From an uncultured Eubacteriales bacterium (GTDB lineage: Bacteria > Bacillota > Clostridia > Christensenellales > CAG-314): a DNA stretch of 60,477 nucleotides. Position numbers and translations under genes: made by a program. The DNA is taken from assembly GCA_949289125.1 (NCBI GenBank), contig CASEME010000029.1, positions 1-60,477 of the forward strand, in the 5' to 3' direction. This document shows, piece by piece, positions 8,281 through 15,947 of the stretch. The notes under the pieces were generated by a model. That model was not told the origin of the DNA. It worked only from the letters and a program-made list of their open reading frames with translations, and ran no database searches. The first letter of the stretch is position 1, and every line of letters starts with the position of its first letter.

Positions 8281-8598
8281 ATGCAGTTGAAAGCACTTAT
8301 CAACAAAATTCTCACCAAAAAGGCAAAAGGATATACAACGCGCGAAAAAACAGAGGACTATACGGTAAGCGACGGACAGGCTGTGCTTGTCAAACGAAAA
8401 ATTGTCACCAAGCACGTGCCTCCCGACATCAACGCAGTCAAAGCGTTGCTACAGCTATCGGATATAGACAACGGAGACGTGGACAGCATGACAGACGCGC
8501 AGTTGGAAGTGGAGCGCTTGCGCCTTATCGGTTTGTTGAAAGTATGCGATAGCGTAAGCCAAAGCCAAAACACAGAAAAGGAGAACAATAATGATTGA
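8281..8598 (+). CDS. Small packaging-cassette protein resembling the C-terminal tail of a terminase small subunit
   Basis: A 105-residue protein starting at ATG 8281, with GAGGAGGGG about 11 bases upstream. Its middle (TKHVPPDINAVKALLQL), preceded by a charged EDYTVSDGQAVLVKRK stretch, resembles the conserved C-terminal part of phage small terminase subunits, usually K.VPPDTTA..FWLKNR. The DNA-binding helix-turn-helix that normally precedes it is missing. It may be a reduced TerS or a packaging accessory. The last eight bases overlap the next gene. Confidence 0.5.
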   Translation: MQLKALINKILTKKAKGYTTREKTEDYTVSDGQAVLVKRKIVTKHVPPDINAVKALLQLSDIDNGDVDSMTDAQLEVERLRLIGLLKVCDSVSQSQNTEKENNND

Positions 8599-8815
8599 AA
8601 AAAACATTTACAAAGTAAGTTGCGACATCAAAAATTGCAAAAATGCGGCAAAGTATGTTTTGCCTATTAAGGGCAGGGCAAGCAGAATGTATATCTGCGA
8701 ACACTGCCTCAGAGCTATAGCGCAAGATTACAACCTAATGATAGTGCCCAAAAGTCCCAAAAACGCTATCAAAAAGCGTATGGACGAAAATGCTCAAAGC
8801 ATCAAGGGGGAATAA
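8591..8815 (+). CDS. Small four-cysteine (zinc-ribbon-like) protein
   Basis: A 74-residue protein with AAAGGAG just upstream of ATG 8591. Cys11, Cys16, Cys36 and Cys39 (CDIKNC and CEHC) could bind zinc. The tail is basic (KNAIKKRMDE). It overlaps the preceding gene by eight bases and the portal gene follows four bases later, so all three are translationally linked. No family is recognised. A role in DNA handling or head assembly is only suggested by position. Confidence 0.55.
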   Translation: MIEKNIYKVSCDIKNCKNAAKYVLPIKGRASRMYICEHCLRAIAQDYNLMIVPKSPKNAIKKRMDENAQSIKGE

Positions 8816-8818
8816 TGT

Positions 8819-10723
8819 ATGTCTAACAAAATTTCAACAACCAAAAAAGCAGTAACCGACGACCTTGCACGCAAGGCACAGCAGTTGCGCACAGAGGCAC
8901 TGGTCAACGATATACATAAGGACTTTGAACAAAGGCAGGCAATGCGCCGCCCTTATGAACTCAGTTGGCAACTCAACATGAACTTTATGATGGGCAACCA
9001 ATACTGTACGGTGTCGGGCAGAGGGGATATAGAGCAGGAAGATAAATACTTTTTTTGGCAGGAAAGACAGGTATTCAACCACATTGCCCCTATAGTAGAA
9101 ACGAGAGTGTCCAAACTGTCCAAAGTGCGTCCACGCCCTGTAGTGCGCCCCTTCAGCAATGCAGACAGCGACGTGTTTTCTGCCAAAATGTCTACCAAAA
9201 TATTGGACAGTACCACCGAGCGTCTTGCTTTGAGTACACTTATTCAGCAAGCCACAATGTGGAGCGAGGTGTGCGGCACAGTGTTTTACAAAGTGACGTG
9301 GGGCAGTGGAAAAACAATCAGTTACAACGGCAACAACATTGCGTTGGGTGACGTCAACATAACGGTGTGTCCGCCCTTTGAAATATATCCCGACAGCAAC
9401 GTCAATCAGAGCATTGCCGATTGTCAGTCGGTAATACACGCGCGTGCATACAGTGTGGAAGACATCAAACGGCTATGGGGTGTGGACATAGCAGGCGGTC
9501 GTGTGCGAGTGTTTGCAATAGACGGTACTTCAGTAATTGGCGGTTTGGGCTACAACAGCACAATAAGCGGAATTACTCACGAAACAAAAAACAACCATGC
9601 TTTGGTAATAGAGCGTTATACACGACCAAACAGTCAATATCCGCAAGGCAGATTGGAAATTGTAGCAGGCAATCAACTGCTGTACGAGGGCGATTTGCCC
9701 TACGTATTGGGTGAGGAAGGCGAGCGTGACTTTCCCTTTGTGCGCCAAATGGCGTTTGGACATGCAGGGTGTTTTTGGGGTAGCAGCGTAGTGGACAGGT
9801 GCATACCTGTTCAGCGTGCATACAATGCGCTCAAAAACCGCAAGCACGAATTTATCAACCGCTTGTCTATGGGTGTACTAACGGTAGAGGACGGCTCGGT
9901 AGACACCGACAACCTCGAGGAAGAAGGTTTGTCACCAGGCAAAATACTTGTGTACAGACAGGGCGCAACACCTCCTTGTATGATGGACTGTGGCAGTGTG
10001 CCTGTAGACTTTCAGTACGAAGAGGACAGATTGCTCAACGAATTTACCGCAGTATCGGGAGTGTCCGAATTTGCCTTTCAAAGCACTGCCCCTGCAAACA
10101 TCAATAGCGGTACGGCACTGCAACAGCTGTCCAATCAGGACGACAATCGTATGGCAGTATCTACCGACAGCATAAGAGAGGCGGTGAGAGTGATAGCCAA
10201 ATACGTATTGAGGCTGTACAAGCAGTATGCGCACTCGGGATACCTTGCCAAAATTGCCGACAACAAAGGCAATGTAGAAGCCTTTTACTTCAACAGCAAC
10301 GACATAGCAAGTACGGACGTGGTGTTTGAGACGGAAAACGAACTTGCCAACAGCATTACTCAACGCAGAAACTTAGTTATGGAACTGTTGTCCAAAGGCG
10401 TGTTGACAGATGCGGACGGCAATTTGCCACAAACAACCAAAGCACGCATTTTGGAAATGTTGGGATTAGGTAATTGGGAAAATGCGCAGGACATTACTCA
10501 GTTGCATATATCGCGCGCCCAGCAGGAAAACATAGCTATAGGCAGTGCAGACGTGTTGCCAATAGACGACCACAGATTGCACATAACAGAGCATACACGC
10601 TTTGTAATAGGCGGCGAGGCTTTCAAATTGGGACAGCAAGCCTATGTACAAAAAGTATTGCAACACATAGAACAGCATCAAAACACAATGGAGGCACAAA
10701 ATGGAAAAGGACAACAAATTTGA
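8819..10723 (+). CDS. Phage portal protein (P22/podovirus type)
   Basis: A 634-residue protein; ATG 8819 has AAGGGGG at 8804-8810. It forms the dodecameric DNA channel at one head vertex. Recognition rests on the P22-type N-terminus (RPYELSWQLNMNFMMGNQY), the following VFNHIAPIVETRVSKLSKVR segment, the length, and its place between terminase and scaffold/capsid. The mid-part contains ERYTRPNSQYPQGRLE and the conserved FPFVRQMAFGHAGCFWGSSV region. The C-terminus is Gln-rich. It overlaps the scaffold gene by 23 bases. The full length argues for selection or recent entry. An alternative family such as HK97 portal is unlikely given the motifs. Confidence 0.85.
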   Translation: MSNKISTTKKAVTDDLARKAQQLRTEALVNDIHKDFEQRQAMRRPYELSWQLNMNFMMGNQYCTVSGRGDIEQEDKYFFWQERQVFNHIAPIVETRVSKLSKVRPRPVVRPFSNADSDVFSAKMSTKILDSTTERLALSTLIQQATMWSEVCGTVFYKVTWGSGKTISYNGNNIALGDVNITVCPPFEIYPDSNVNQSIADCQSVIHARAYSVEDIKRLWGVDIAGGRVRVFAIDGTSVIGGLGYNSTISGITHETKNNHALVIERYTRPNSQYPQGRLEIVAGNQLLYEGDLPYVLGEEGERDFPFVRQMAFGHAGCFWGSSVVDRCIPVQRAYNALKNRKHEFINRLSMGVLTVEDGSVDTDNLEEEGLSPGKILVYRQGATPPCMMDCGSVPVDFQYEEDRLLNEFTAVSGVSEFAFQSTAPANINSGTALQQLSNQDDNRMAVSTDSIREAVRVIAKYVLRLYKQYAHSGYLAKIADNKGNVEAFYFNSNDIASTDVVFETENELANSITQRRNLVMELLSKGVLTDADGNLPQTTKARILEMLGLGNWENAQDITQLHISRAQQENIAIGSADVLPIDDHRLHITEHTRFVIGGEAFKLGQQAYVQKVLQHIEQHQNTMEAQNGKGQQI

Positions 10724-11231
10724 CAACTTTGAAAGTTTGCACAATTCCTATTGCGAGCTTGAAAAGAAATTCACACAAAAATGTCAACAGGCGGCAGAAT
10801 TGGAACGCCGTCTTGAACAGTACAACAATGAGAGCGGTACAAACGTGCAAACGTCACCGCAAACTACGGCAGAGCAATTTTACGAGCAGCACCCGTTAGC
10901 ACGTAATTTTAAGGAGCGCATAGACGAGGCAATGTCGAACCCCGAAGTACAAGCCACTTCGGACGCTATTAAGGCTTGCTACATAAATTGTCTTGAAAGC
11001 GATTACCGCACGCCGCAGCAGATGGCAGAGGACGAGCAATTTTTGCAACAATACATAGTCAACGACCGCAAAGTGCGTGATATGATACTGCAACAAATGC
11101 TTGCCCAAACTGCCGACACTCGTTACCCTGTCACAATCAGTGGCAACGGTGGCAATATGTCTTTGGCACAGCCAACGCGCCCTAAGACTTTAGAAGAAGC
11201 GTCCGTGTTGGCAAAAAATTACTTCAAATAA
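10701..11231 (+). CDS. Putative phage head scaffold protein
   Basis: A 176-residue, charged, largely helical protein located between portal and capsid, the usual scaffold position. The N-terminal half is coiled-coil-like (LHNSYCELEKKFTQKC, AAELERRLEQYNN). The C-terminus holds a short basic/aromatic end (LEEASVLAKNYFK), as in scaffolds that contact coat protein. Its start lies inside the end of the portal gene (23-base overlap). No protease is encoded nearby, so the scaffold would leave intact, as in P22. The assignment is by position and composition. Confidence 0.6.
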   Translation: MEKDNKFDNFESLHNSYCELEKKFTQKCQQAAELERRLEQYNNESGTNVQTSPQTTAEQFYEQHPLARNFKERIDEAMSNPEVQATSDAIKACYINCLESDYRTPQQMAEDEQFLQQYIVNDRKVRDMILQQMLAQTADTRYPVTISGNGGNMSLAQPTRPKTLEEASVLAKNYFK

Positions 11232-11244
11232 GGAGAACTAACAC

Positions 11245-12405
11245 ATGGTAACACTTACAAGTGCGGAAAACGCATTAAAAACACTGTATCTCGGAGTAGT
11301 GGCAGACCAGCTCAATACGGCGGTCAATCCGCTGTTGGCAAAGTTTAGCCAAACAACTTCGGACGTATGGGGCAAAGAAATTAGAAAACTTGCGCCCTTT
11401 GGCATCAACGGCGGTATAGGCGCAGGCACAGAGGACGGCGAATTGCCCAAAGCCTCACAAAACAACTATGCGCAGTTTGTGCTGACCTTGAAAAACTTGT
11501 ACGGCACAATAGAGATATCTGACAAAGCAATACGTGCCAGCCAAAACAACAGCGGTGCTTTTGTCAATCTGCTCAATGCAGAGATGGAAGGTCTTATAAA
11601 AGCAAGCAAATTCAACTTTGGTCGTATGTTGTTTGGGGACGGTAGCGGTACTTTGTGTACAGTAGTGTCTCAGTCGGGCAACGAAATTACAGTTGATAAC
11701 GTCAAAAATGTTATCGAAGGTATGGTAGTAGATATACTTGACGACAGCAACAAAGAAAAGTTGATTGAGGCTCACCGCATAGTATCGGTAGACCGCAAAG
11801 GCAAAAAAATTGTGTTGTCCGGCTCGGTATCTTCGGTAGCAAGCGCAGGCGACATTGTCACTGTGCAATCGAGTTACGACAAAGAGTTGACGGGCTTGGG
11901 CGCGATTTTTGGCGATAGCGAATATTTGTACGGGCTCAAACGTGCCGACAACAAATGGCTTACACCCTACAAAGCTACTTCTGCCGATATTACAGACGTT
12001 GTTATTCAGACAGCTATTGACAATCTCGAAGAAGTATCGGGCAGTATGGCAGACTTCATTGTGTGCTCAAGCGGTGTAAAACGCGCATACCAAAACTATC
12101 TTATTACCAACCGCACCAACATAGATATTATGAATTTGCAGGGCGGTTACAAAGCTATCAGCTACAACGGTATTCCTTTGGTAAGCGACAGATTTGCTCC
12201 CGAAGGCACTATGTACATACTCAATACCTCCGACTTCCATTTACACCAGTTGTGCGATTGGCGTTGGCTTGAGGGGGACGACGGCAGAGTAATAAAGCAA
12301 GTGGCAGGCAAACCCGTCTATACGGCAACACTTGTCAAATATGCCGACCTTATCTGCGACAGACCTATCGGTCAGGCAATGATTAGCGGCATTACCGAAG
12401 CATAA
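11245..12405 (+). CDS. Phage major capsid protein
   Basis: A 386-residue protein; ATG 11245 follows AAGGAG at 11229-11234. The N-terminal region (WGKEIRKLAPFGINGG, then LYGTIEISDKAIRAS) and the Gly-rich FGDGSG loop are typical of clostridial phage coat proteins with the HK97 fold. The gene follows directly after scaffold and portal. An inserted beta-rich stretch about residues 145-200 (EITVDNVKNVIEGMVVDIL, VLSGSVSSVASAGDIVTV) could be an insertion domain like that of P22-type coat proteins. The protein would form the icosahedral shell. The reading frame is intact. Confidence 0.85.
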   Translation: MVTLTSAENALKTLYLGVVADQLNTAVNPLLAKFSQTTSDVWGKEIRKLAPFGINGGIGAGTEDGELPKASQNNYAQFVLTLKNLYGTIEISDKAIRASQNNSGAFVNLLNAEMEGLIKASKFNFGRMLFGDGSGTLCTVVSQSGNEITVDNVKNVIEGMVVDILDDSNKEKLIEAHRIVSVDRKGKKIVLSGSVSSVASAGDIVTVQSSYDKELTGLGAIFGDSEYLYGLKRADNKWLTPYKATSADITDVVIQTAIDNLEEVSGSMADFIVCSSGVKRAYQNYLITNRTNIDIMNLQGGYKAISYNGIPLVSDRFAPEGTMYILNTSDFHLHQLCDWRWLEGDDGRVIKQVAGKPVYTATLVKYADLICDRPIGQAMISGITEA

Positions 12406-12419
12406 AAGGAGACAGATGT

Positions 12420-12722
12420 ATGAGTGCGGCGATTTGTGGCAAAGTAATTTGTTCGGACGTATTTGATATAGCACATAGGTTGAAGCAGATAGACAGCAGA
12501 TATTTTGTAGTGTACAACACAGTAAAACGCCGTTACGAAGTGCATAACAGCGGGCAAAAGGGCAACACCTTTTGCCTTGTTGTGCCTTATGACTGCTTGG
12601 ACGCGCGCACACTCGATTATGTGAGGCGTACACGTGTCAGCAACAGCAAAGAGCTTATTGAGCAGATTGAGGCGGACAACGCAAGGCTTCAACGTGAGAT
12701 ATTGCAAAGTAAGGCGCAATAG
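12420..12722 (+). CDS. Small conserved phage head-region protein
   Basis: A 100-residue protein with AAAAGGAG shortly before ATG 12420. The sequence (HRLKQIDSRYFVVYN, KRRYEVHNS, TLDYVRRTRV, then a helix ELIEQIEADNARL) resembles a short protein that often follows the capsid gene in clostridial phages. Its function is not known to me. Position suggests a head-completion or decoration role, inferred only. Confidence 0.55.
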   Translation: MSAAICGKVICSDVFDIAHRLKQIDSRYFVVYNTVKRRYEVHNSGQKGNTFCLVVPYDCLDARTLDYVRRTRVSNSKELIEQIEADNARLQREILQSKAQ

Positions 12723-12757
12723 TACATTAATCAAACATTGGACAAAGGAGGTGCAAT

Positions 12758-13333
12758 GTGACAGTAAGAGAAATATTGAGTGTAGTCAACGGTTTGCTCA
12801 ATTTGGGCATAGACCAGCAGTTGTTTTTGGCGCAAGCGGACAGTTCGTTGCGTTCGATAGTAGCAAACGACGGCACAATACCCAAGTTGTTGCAATGCCT
12901 CAACTGTGTTATTGACGAGCTTGCTTGCGACTATGCGCCCAATACTGTGCTAACTCACGTAGTAAGCAAAGATGGCAAAGTAAATTATAGCGATATAGAC
13001 AAGCCCTTGCTCGAAGTGGTGTCGCTTACCGACTCGTTTGGTAGTAATGTGCGTTTTCGCTACACGGTAGACGGACTGATGACAGAATGTAGCGGAAGAT
13101 TGGAGCTTGTGTATTCCACGCCATACGACAAAGTGGATTTTTGGAGCGAAGTCAATCTTTCCAATCACAAACTTACTCAGCGCACGCTTGCTTATGCTGT
13201 ATGTGCAGAATACTGTTTGACAATGGGCGACTATCAGGGTGTGGCGCTGTGGGACGAACGCTATCGCAACAATCTTGCGTTGGCAAGCGTCAAACGTTCG
13301 GAGATGCGTATGCGTGAGCGGAGGTGGCCGTGA
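12758..13333 (+). CDS. Putative head-tail connector (P22 gp4-like position)
   Basis: A 191-residue protein using GTG 12758; AAAGGAGGTG at 12744-12753 is an almost perfect ribosome binding site. The mostly helical N-terminus (VREILSVVNGLLNLGI) and later ERYRNNLALASVKRSEMRMR fit a portal-adjacent tail-completion protein such as P22 gp4, but similarity is weak. Its TGA overlaps the next ATG (TGATG at 13331-13335), so translation is coupled to the hub-like protein. Confidence 0.5.
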   Translation: MTVREILSVVNGLLNLGIDQQLFLAQADSSLRSIVANDGTIPKLLQCLNCVIDELACDYAPNTVLTHVVSKDGKVNYSDIDKPLLEVVSLTDSFGSNVRFRYTVDGLMTECSGRLELVYSTPYDKVDFWSEVNLSNHKLTQRTLAYAVCAEYCLTMGDYQGVALWDERYRNNLALASVKRSEMRMRERRWP

Positions 13334-14757
13334 TGACTTTTGCTCGTCCGCCATTGCCTGTTGGCAATACAAAAGTTAGCAGTGTGCGTTTGCGCTTTGA
13401 CGGCGGTATAGATATTGTATCCCAAAGTTGCGACCTAACGCTTGCTACTGCGCAGTTGTGCTACAACGTGATATGTGGCAAATACGGTGTCAAAAGCGGT
13501 TGGGGTATAGATTATCTCACCGACATCAAAGGCAACAAGTGGCAGTTTGGACAAAAGCTAAAAGGCTTTTGGTACGCAGGCGCAAGCAATGGAGGCAACT
13601 ACATAGCGCACCTTGAGGACAATAAGCTGTACTTTGTGGACGCCCAACAAGGCACGCTAAGCGCAGTGTCGCAAGACCAATTTGATACATACTTTCAGTC
13701 CTTTTTGTTTACCTTTGAAGAGGGCGAAGGATTGGTATTGACAGACGGTAGTAAGTGTATAGTGCTTGTCAACAATGCTATGCAACAGATAGCTGCCCCC
13801 TCGTTTTGTATAGGCGAGGTGCATAGTCGGCGATTGTTTGTAGCAAGTGGCAAGGACGACGTGTTGCATTTCTGCGCGCCTGCCAATGCAACAGATTGGA
13901 CAACGGACGGTTTTGGCGCAGGCAACATCACGCTTGCTAACGGCAAAGGCAACATTGTGGCTTTATCATCCTACAAAAACTATCTGTACATTTTTTGCCA
14001 AAGAGGGGTAACAAAAGCTGAGATACATGGCAATGCGTCCGAGTTTGAGTTGACTGAGTGCAATGTTAATTGTGGCACAATACATGGCAACACAGTAAAA
14101 GCGTGTGGCGAAAAAATTGTTTTTGTTGCGGACAACGGCTTGTACTCTTTTGACGGTACCAAGGCAGTGCAACTCTTAAGCGGCATAAGCAATTTGTTTG
14201 ATAAGCAAAGTTTTAGCAGTTGTGTTGCACAGTATCACAACGGCAAGTATATTTTGGCATTTCGAGCAAATTTTGGCGACAACAACAAGGTACTTTGCGA
14301 GTTCGGTCAGTATGTCAACAACGCATTGCTGATATACGACACAACGGATAGCAACTACAGCATTATGCGTGGTGCAGATGTTTGTGAGATGTATGTGTAC
14401 AACAGTAGTCTTTTGCTCAACGTGCGCTACAACAATAGTGTTGTTACAGGGTGTTTGTCGCAAAGTGGCAAATTGTTTGACAACAGTATGCCCAAGTTGC
14501 GTATAAGTGCGCCCTATCGCTTTGACAGCTTGGACAAAAAATTTGTGCGCTACGTGGAAGTGGGCAAAGTGTGCGGTGACGTGCAGTTGGTGGTAGTATC
14601 AGATGGCACAGTCAACTTGTATGCTGTCCAACGTAGCAACCTGCCTCAAAAGATAATGGTGCGTACACAAGCGCAGGAGTTTGCTATAGGTATAGTGGCT
14701 ACTTCTGCAACTTTTGAGGTGGACACATTGAACATTGTGTACACAACTTCGCAATAA
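13333..14757 (+). CDS. Putative beta-rich tail hub protein (P22 gp10-like position)
   Basis: A 474-residue protein. ATG 13333 is preferred; GAGG lies 8 bases upstream, and in-frame GTG codons at 13324 and 13330 are alternatives. It is rich in beta strands with repeated short propeller-like units (YIAHLEDNKLYFVDAQQG, NYLYIFCQRGVTKAEI, KIVFVADNGLYSFDG). This is as expected for the P22 gp10 or T7 gp12-type tail hub that docks onto the portal-connector. The family call is inferred from order, size and composition. The TGATG junction ties it to the connector-like gene. Confidence 0.55.
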   Translation: MTFARPPLPVGNTKVSSVRLRFDGGIDIVSQSCDLTLATAQLCYNVICGKYGVKSGWGIDYLTDIKGNKWQFGQKLKGFWYAGASNGGNYIAHLEDNKLYFVDAQQGTLSAVSQDQFDTYFQSFLFTFEEGEGLVLTDGSKCIVLVNNAMQQIAAPSFCIGEVHSRRLFVASGKDDVLHFCAPANATDWTTDGFGAGNITLANGKGNIVALSSYKNYLYIFCQRGVTKAEIHGNASEFELTECNVNCGTIHGNTVKACGEKIVFVADNGLYSFDGTKAVQLLSGISNLFDKQSFSSCVAQYHNGKYILAFRANFGDNNKVLCEFGQYVNNALLIYDTTDSNYSIMRGADVCEMYVYNSSLLLNVRYNNSVVTGCLSQSGKLFDNSMPKLRISAPYRFDSLDKKFVRYVEVGKVCGDVQLVVVSDGTVNLYAVQRSNLPQKIMVRTQAQEFAIGIVATSATFEVDTLNIVYTTSQ

Positions 14758-14774
14758 AAAGGGGGTGGGTAAAT

Positions 14775-15710
14775 ATGACAGACGAAATTACCACAGAGGC
14801 AAAAGCGGCTTCGTATGTGGAGCAAAAGCGCGACGAGCTGTTGGAAAAACTGCGCGAGATAGACCGCAAGTATAGCACAGAGTACCAAGATCCCGAGCTC
14901 AACCTGCCCGAAAGTCTTGGATTGGAAAAAATGACATTTACTATGCCCGATGCTGAGCAACTTACAAAGCGTGCACGTGAAAGCATAATTGCCGATTACA
15001 CAGACAAAAAGTACGATATACAAGAAGAAGCTCGTCAACAAACTTTCAATGCAGAACAGGAAAAAGAGCAAATCAACGTTGATGCCGACGAGGATATACA
15101 ACAACTCAACGAGCAGTACTGTGAGGACAGAAAAAAGTGTTGTGCCGACGCTTTAGACCAAGGTATTTTTACTTCTTCTGTTTATCAGGCAAAGTTAAGA
15201 CAGCTTGCCGACCAACTGAAGCAGTCGATAGCAGCAGTGGAAGCACAACGTACGCAAAAGTTGCAACAGCTTACCGACCAACTCACGCAAATTGCAGACA
15301 ATATGCAACAGCAACTTGCCAATTTGGACGATGTTTTTGAACATCAGTTGCAAGAGGCAATCAACGAGTGGACGGACGAAGCATACAAGCAACAACAAAC
15401 GGTGTTGAAGTACAACAACACCGTGCAGGAAAAAGAGCAAGAATATGTGCTTACTCGTGAAAAGACAACATTCAACGCATTTATGGACGAGGCAAGCAGA
15501 GCCATAGAGGCAAGCAATCTTATTGCTAATATTGGTTACACGGCTTTGTCTATGCTCATCAAACAAGAAAAGACAGACTTGTGCAAAAAGTTTTTTGGCG
15601 AAACAGGCAAAGCCAATGCTCTCGCTATCATCGATATATGCCCAGAGTTACAAGGGCATACAGGTGAATACTATGCTTATTTGTTGGACTACGTAGAGAA
15701 TATGGAATAA
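14775..15710 (+). CDS. Coiled-coil protein closing the phage cassette
   Basis: A 311-residue protein; ATG 14775 follows AGGGGGTGGG. About residues 10-240 are strongly helical and Gln/Glu/Lys-rich with long heptads (KLRQLADQLKQSIAAVEAQR, LQQLTDQLTQIADNMQQQL). The C-terminal 65 residues look globular (ASNLIANIGYTALSMLIK). It could be a tail needle, an internal ejection protein, or a host-specific fitting. None is proven. It has no transmembrane segment. It is the last gene before a large hairpin and the converging nadE. Confidence 0.5.
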   Translation: MTDEITTEAKAASYVEQKRDELLEKLREIDRKYSTEYQDPELNLPESLGLEKMTFTMPDAEQLTKRARESIIADYTDKKYDIQEEARQQTFNAEQEKEQINVDADEDIQQLNEQYCEDRKKCCADALDQGIFTSSVYQAKLRQLADQLKQSIAAVEAQRTQKLQQLTDQLTQIADNMQQQLANLDDVFEHQLQEAINEWTDEAYKQQQTVLKYNNTVQEKEQEYVLTREKTTFNAFMDEASRAIEASNLIANIGYTALSMLIKQEKTDLCKKFFGETGKANALAIIDICPELQGHTGEYYAYLLDYVENME

Positions 15711-15862
15711 AATGTATGCACATATGTATATGTGTTGTGTTTGCAAATGTTGAGGCGCAATTATCTGCAAATAAACATCAATTAGTCAAACTGCCTTAAT
15801 GCAAGCAAACAAATAGCACAAGCAGTAGTGTGGCATACCAACAATTTGATACAAAACAACAA

Positions 15863-15934
15863 CGCTCGACATACAGTACGGCAATGCAAAGCTAAATAGC
15901 CTTTGCTGATGTACTGATGCCGAGCGCTTTATTT
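15863..15934 (+). terminator. Long interrupted hairpin after the phage cassette
   Basis: Three paired blocks stack in register: CGCTCG/CGAGCG, CAGTAC/GTACTG and GCAAAG/CTTTGC, with a loop near 15892-15900. CTTTATTT follows on the plus strand. It probably ends the cassette transcript, though the T tract is broken and small bulges are present. The rest of 15711-15947 shows no gene. Confidence 0.5.
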
Positions 15935-15947
15935 GTGCTCGAAAAGT

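Noticed and set aside
15711-15947. A small gene after the phage cassette
   Set aside because: No frame with a ribosome binding site; only the large hairpin is supported.
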